A stretch of DNA of 64,000 nt from Hofstenia miamia (taxonomy: Eukaryota; Xenacoelomorpha; Acoela; Hofsteniidae): assembly GCA_900660155.1 (NCBI GenBank), contig CABFPE010000247.1, positions 835,292 to 899,291 of the forward strand, given 5' to 3'. Numbering within the stretch: the first letter of the stretch is position 1; every line of letters begins with the position of its first letter. The notes beneath the pieces are model-generated. The model was not told where the DNA came from. It made no database searches and saw only the letters and a program-made list of their open reading frames with translations. Position numbers and translations under genes: made by a program. Of the stretch, positions 59,780 through 64,000 are shown piece after piece.

Positions 59780-60960
59780 TATGTGCTAACAGTTACATTA
59801 ATCAGACACAAGTGTACAGATGGAGAAAGATTGAAGACGTTAGGGAGCTGTAAAATTAATTTAGAAGGTATAGAGAAGAGGACAAGATTAACTAGAGAAT
59901 ATAAAAGAAAAGGGGATGGTACTACAGAAGCATGCATTGAATAGAAGACCCGTAACAGGAATTAATATGTGGCTATATCAATTTTATTATACAGAAGGAG
60001 TTAGGTAGAATATAGGGAACTGATGTGAAGCCAAATAAGGAGCAACAGAAAGAGTATTCAACCGACATGGTGATGCGTTAAGATTAAGTTTGTTAAAACT
60101 CTACGTGTTGAAAAATATGAGCAGCATTGGATTTAGGGTTGAAGGAAGCTGTAAAAATATAAGTGTTCACTTAAAAAGAGTAGGACGTTGGGAAAAATTA
60201 CAACAGAATGTGAAGAAAAAAAGCCTACCGGAGTGGCATATATGCAGAGACATTAAAGGTAATGAAAATACTGGAGAATACCGAAAACTGCAACAAAGAG
60301 GAAAGCAACAAATAGAAACATTGATACTGGTAGCACAGACACAACCAGTTACGCAAAATGGATGAAGAAACACATGTACAGAAGACCTGAGGTAAGTGAT
60401 AAGGGCAAGTTATGTAAGAAAGGAGTGGAACCAGTACATCAACTTATTGCAAAGTATGAGAAGTTAGATCAGAAATAGTATCAGTTAAAGCATGTATGCA
60501 TTGAGAGTTAGAAGCTGAAGATAACATCCACAAGCATAAGTCACAGAGAGTTATTGAGTATAAAAGAGTAAAAATACACTTTGATTTTAACATACAATTG
60601 AGTAAAGTGATTGAAAAAGGGAGGGCCAACATTGTACTTGTAGATAAAGATGTAATAATAAACTCAATGATAGGTATAGCAATATCAAAGAACAACAATG
60701 TACAAAACAAGGCGAATATATATGTATATATATATAAGCATACGGGTTGGCAAGGTAAATATAGAGATTATAGAATTTAGGGAACCTGAAGTAGCCCAGT
60801 GCCGGAGCATTAGAATTAGTAAAATAATTAAAGTTGCTTGGAGCTGCTAGGATTACCAAAGTATAGGGTTGCAGTAGTGCAGATGGCCGCGTTGTTAGTC
60901 AGCGCAAGTTAAAGTCCGGAAGAAGAAAGGAGTAAATAATGATGAAATCAATAAATAATA
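59780..60960. other. Purine-rich strand-biased stretch
   Basis: For over 1 kb the plus strand is rich in A and G (for example AAGAAAAAAAGCCTACCGGAG and AGAGGAAAGCAACAAATAG), unlike the flanking DNA. Open frames such as 60090-60365 give no recognisable protein. It could be a non-coding transcript, an old repeat or decayed coding sequence. Confidence 0.35.
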
Positions 60961-62280
60961 TAGCTCTATTTTTTTGAGCTTAATCATTGTACATTTAAAG
61001 GTAAAAACAGTTTTGTCCACATTTACAAGCAATTTCTCCAAGCCTATTACGAAATTTGGACATCCTGGAATATTTAAAGATCTATGGGTAAGTGTGCTTC
61101 CCTGTAAGCAGAAAATTTGAGATAAACATTATTTTTGCGTTTCAAGTAGGCCTACCTGAAGATATTAAATTGTTTTAAATGGAGAATCCGATTTTCGCAA
61201 AAACATTTAAATTCTTCGCATACCTAGTCCTCAGATAATAATACGGTCTAAAGCTAATTTTAGCCATAAGTGCAGAGGCTTCTGAATTCCCGCAAAGGCA
61301 TACCAAGACGGGTAAGGGCGAACTAGAATAATAAATCCTTAGAAAGCCCATGACAGCAACTACTAGCCTAAGCAATTCTGTTCTCTGTAAATTGTCCACT
61401 CAAGTCCCATCCATGTGTGCCCAGTGATGTTTTCAGGTTTGAGATATTTTTATTGCTTAGTTACGAGCATTTAAAAAGTTATTATAGAAACCATCACAAA
61501 TTTGGTTAGTGCCTGAGTAGTTAGGTAAAAATATATATCAAAGGAAAGCGGTAATAGAAATAAACACACTAGGTTGCAACAATGATTTCTGAGAGAGGCC
61601 TTGAAAAAACTGTGACTTTTGGAAGTCTTCAGATCTACAAATCGATAACCCCATATTTTCTATGTCTGGGTCATTTACATTAACATAACTCATTAGGCCT
61701 CCTTGAGATATTCAATGACATATGTGTAATTTTCCACCTTTTGTTCTCAAACATTCTCTCTACCCGATATATTGTCTTTAATATAAGCTCTGTTAACATT
61801 GATTACCTCTGCTATACCTATGCTCAAAAGTACATAACGAGGTATACATATTGGATAATTTGGCTTTATTTGCAAACTGCATATGATATTTTGTAGGGAC
61901 ATCTAATAACAACTTAATGAAATTCAATCAAGACAGCTTGTAGACATATCATTGTTTGCTCGAGGAAGTTATACATACTCTGCATACTACAGAACTGAAA
62001 ATATTGATTACTCGGGAAATAATTGTAGTATAAACATCCAGATATGGTCTTGAACAAATTCAAAATATAATTGGGCATTCCACTGATGTTCATCACAAGA
62101 TCGCAATGCAGAACATTTCAACTATTTAAACGTTTTTAAATATTTTTAAAGTATTACTTGAAATGAAATTTTTTGCCTAGTTCGAATCTTGACGAAGACT
62201 TAACTCCATTAAATAAAGAATTAATTAATAATAGTGCATATTAGAGTATGGAAACTCGCTTGATCTATTTACAAATAATA
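60961..62280. other. No gene seen
   Basis: AT-rich sequence with no supportable coding or RNA feature. A signal-peptide exon of the receptor gene downstream may lie here but was not found. Confidence 0.4.
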
Positions 62281-62372
62281 TTAATCAGCTTCCGCATTCC
62301 TTAAATCAAACAATGTATAGCCGTCTTTACCTGTAAGTAAATCTTTGTGAGTTACAATAACAGTACTATTTT
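62281..62372 (-). CDS. Candidate small terminal exon, unidentified
   Basis: After a TTTTTTAG acceptor on the minus strand, a short open frame reads NSTVIVTHKDLLTGKDGYTL, FDLRNAEAD and stops at 62281. The composition is protein-like, but 30 codons is short enough for chance. If real, its upstream exons would overlap or lie beyond the receptor gene on the opposite strand. I do not recognise the protein. Confidence 0.25.
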
Positions 62373-62490
62373 CTAAAAAATTAATAGCATAATAATGAAT
62401 TGTGTTATTATTCGACAACAATTATCACAAAGAAAATTCAGTAATATGTTTTAGACATTTTAATAATAATTTTGTTAACTATCTATTTAG

Positions 62491-63844
62491 ATTAACTTTA
62501 TTGTTTCTCTGTAAATCTTCTAAATCTATTGAAACCTCTTATAGTGCCTACATCAGCAGCTATACGAAAGTTGGAAAAGACATTCTCAATAACTATGATA
62601 ATAAATTAATACCCAGGCCAAATTTAACCTCACCATTAGTTTTGGAATTCAGTTTGCAAATCATGGAGTTTGTAGAACTTGACATGGGTGGAGAGATGTT
62701 ACAAGCTATTGCATGGCAAAGACTTGTTTGGAAAGACTTTAGGCTGGCTTGGGATCCAGAAAAATACAATAATGTTTCTAGTATTCATTTTTCTCCTGAT
62801 AATATTTGGACTCCAATAATAAAACTATATAACAGTCTTGGGGATTATAATAATGAAGCAAGCTATATCACTGATGCTATTGTGTCATCTGATGGAACTG
62901 TGGAAATGACACAGCCTAGATTTTATACATCCACGTGTAAGACTAATGGATATCTTTTCCCATTTGATTCTCAAATTTGTCCCTTTGTTTTTGGACCCTG
63001 GTTTTACTCGCCTTCTGAATTGAAAATGAAGATAGGAAAGTACAATAAAACAGATCGGGAGTTTTTCAGAGATACCGGAGGCTGGAAACAAAAGGCGTTT
63101 TGGGGAAATAATACAACTTGGGAAGCATTTGAAAATCTAACAACAGCTGAATTCAAAGTTGAACTAGATCGTCAATACATTCCCTATTGTCTAAATATTC
63201 TTCTGCCAACAATGCTAATCAGTATATTATCATTATTAATATTTTTACTGCCTGTTGACTCTGGCGAAAAGGTAGACTTTGGTATGACCATCTTTTTGAC
63301 ATTGTGCGTAAATGCTTTAGTTCTTCAAGACGCAGTCCCTGCAACTTCGAGTACTACAGCCCTTCTTACAAAATTTAATTCTGTGGTAACCGGCATGGTT
63401 GCACTCTCATTGGTAATTGCTATAATATCCACTCGTCTTCTACGTGTCAATATCCGTGTGCCTCCTTTGCCAATATATCTTCGTATATTTCTATACTATT
63501 TCGGATTCTTCTTTTGCATTCGTTTCAGAAATTGGAGATTGAGTGTTCAGGAATCACCTGATGAAATCGAGCTAAGTTCACATATTAGACGGAAATCATC
63601 TGCGCCAGTTTATGAACAAGCGGAATCCAAAATGCTCAATGAAATCCGTGTGAACGTTAAAAGATTAGCGCAGAACTTGATCAGGTCAGAAGCTGAAGAT
63701 GTAAATTACAATGAATGGATGAAGCTGGCTAAATTAATTGATACTATCTTTGCCTTGATTTTCGTCATAATGGTGCTATTTTCACTATACACATATTTTA
63801 TGGGTGTTTACAACAAACATCTTATGATAGATGATATACATTAA
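62491..63844 (+). CDS. Nicotinic-type Cys-loop ligand-gated ion channel subunit, main exon
   Basis: Pentameric receptor subunit of the plasma membrane. The frame is open from 62402 but has no ATG before the mature domain; a CTATTTAG acceptor ends at 62490, so a short exon with the start codon probably lies upstream, and LTLLFLC would be the signal-peptide core. The ligand-binding domain follows, with WQRLVWKDFRLAWDPEKY, DNIWTPIIKLYN and the Cys-loop CKTNGYLFPFDSQIC (13 residues between cysteines). Then come TM1 (YIPYCLNILLPTMLISILSL), TM2 after GEK (VDFGMTIFLTLCVNALVL), TM3, a basic cytoplasmic loop and TM4 ending FSLYTYF. The GEK before TM2 indicates cation selectivity. The vicinal Cys pair of alpha subunits is absent before TM1, so it is a non-alpha or divergent type. 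No introns interrupt the domains. Confidence 0.9.
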
Positions 63845-64000
63845 AATTTAGAAGAAATTTATGTTTAACTGTCTGGTGTAATTGAATTATATACCCTATC
63901 GTGTACACATATACATGTATATAAAATACTTGTTATAAAATCGGACCACATTATTTGTCAAATTATTTTTAAAAATATTCAAATTGTAACTTTGCACTAG
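63845..64000. other. 3' flank of the receptor gene
   Basis: Sequence after the receptor stop codon. No canonical AATAAA is visible before the window ends; TATAAAATACTTG near 63920 is not a clear signal. Confidence 0.4.

Noticed and set aside
59662-59937. 91-codon minus-strand frame as an upstream exon of the gene at 56880-58349
   Set aside because: No matching donor in the right phase was found and the composition reflects the purine-rich opposite strand.
62402-62404. A receptor start at 62402
   Set aside because: The codon is GTG and the next residues do not form a signal peptide start; a splice acceptor at 62490 is a better explanation.
1-64000. CRISPR arrays, bacterial operons, mitochondrial or rRNA insertions
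   Set aside because: No regularly spaced direct repeats, no bacterial-type genes and no recognisable rRNA or mitochondrial coding sequence were seen.

Overview
The window is AT-rich animal nuclear DNA: spliceosomal introns, metazoan housekeeping and membrane-protein genes, many LINEs, Penelope-like retroelements, hAT, Tc1/mariner and piggyBac-like DNA transposons, and (TA)n microsatellites. The proteins look like an invertebrate, possibly a spiralian, but I cannot name the species. I saw no bacterial operons, CRISPR array, rRNA or convincing tRNA. Two runs of N (31190-31198 and 44827) show it is a draft assembly.

Host genes. (1) 1643-3363, minus strand: seven 5' exons of the ER glucosidase II alpha subunit (GANAB, GH31), from signal peptide to the edge of the catalytic barrel; the rest lies beyond the left edge. 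(2) 11118-20199, plus: a complete three-exon LysM protein of the LYSMD3/4 type, with large introns full of transposon debris. (3) 42994-44642, minus: the large 3' exon of an SLC26 anion transporter closest to SLC26A11; its 5' end is repeated in an exact 604-bp copy joined by an N, probably an assembly error. (4) 56880-58349, minus: the last two exons of an unrecognised gene. (5) 62491-63844, plus: the main exon of a nicotinic-type Cys-loop receptor subunit. Weaker exon candidates lie at 35768-36045 and 62281-62372 (both minus).

Mobile DNA. 3.9-9.0 kb is a LINE split by a 2.4-kb hAT element with a perfect 8-bp target duplication. 9.8-11.1 kb has remnants of piggyBac-like, hAT and Penelope-like elements just upstream of the LysM gene. 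20.3-23.8 kb is a hAT-type element with long inverted repeats and decayed coding sequence. 26.0-27.4 kb is a Penelope-like element with RT and GIY-YIG parts. 27.4-35.4 kb is a run of three LINEs, one holding a palindromic foldback element. 36.7-37.9 kb is a Tc1-like element with an open DD34E transposase frame. Smaller elements with clear ends lie at 11.5-12.4, 17.64-17.71, 41.06-41.58, 45.35-45.77 and 53.8-55.6 kb.

The genes look like unrelated neighbours: ER glycoprotein trimming, a membrane LysM protein, anion transport and ligand-gated ion transport. The main interest is in transposon nesting, a GC-AG intron with a tandem acceptor, transposon sequence at both ends of the LysM gene, and the two unidentified conserved-looking coding segments.
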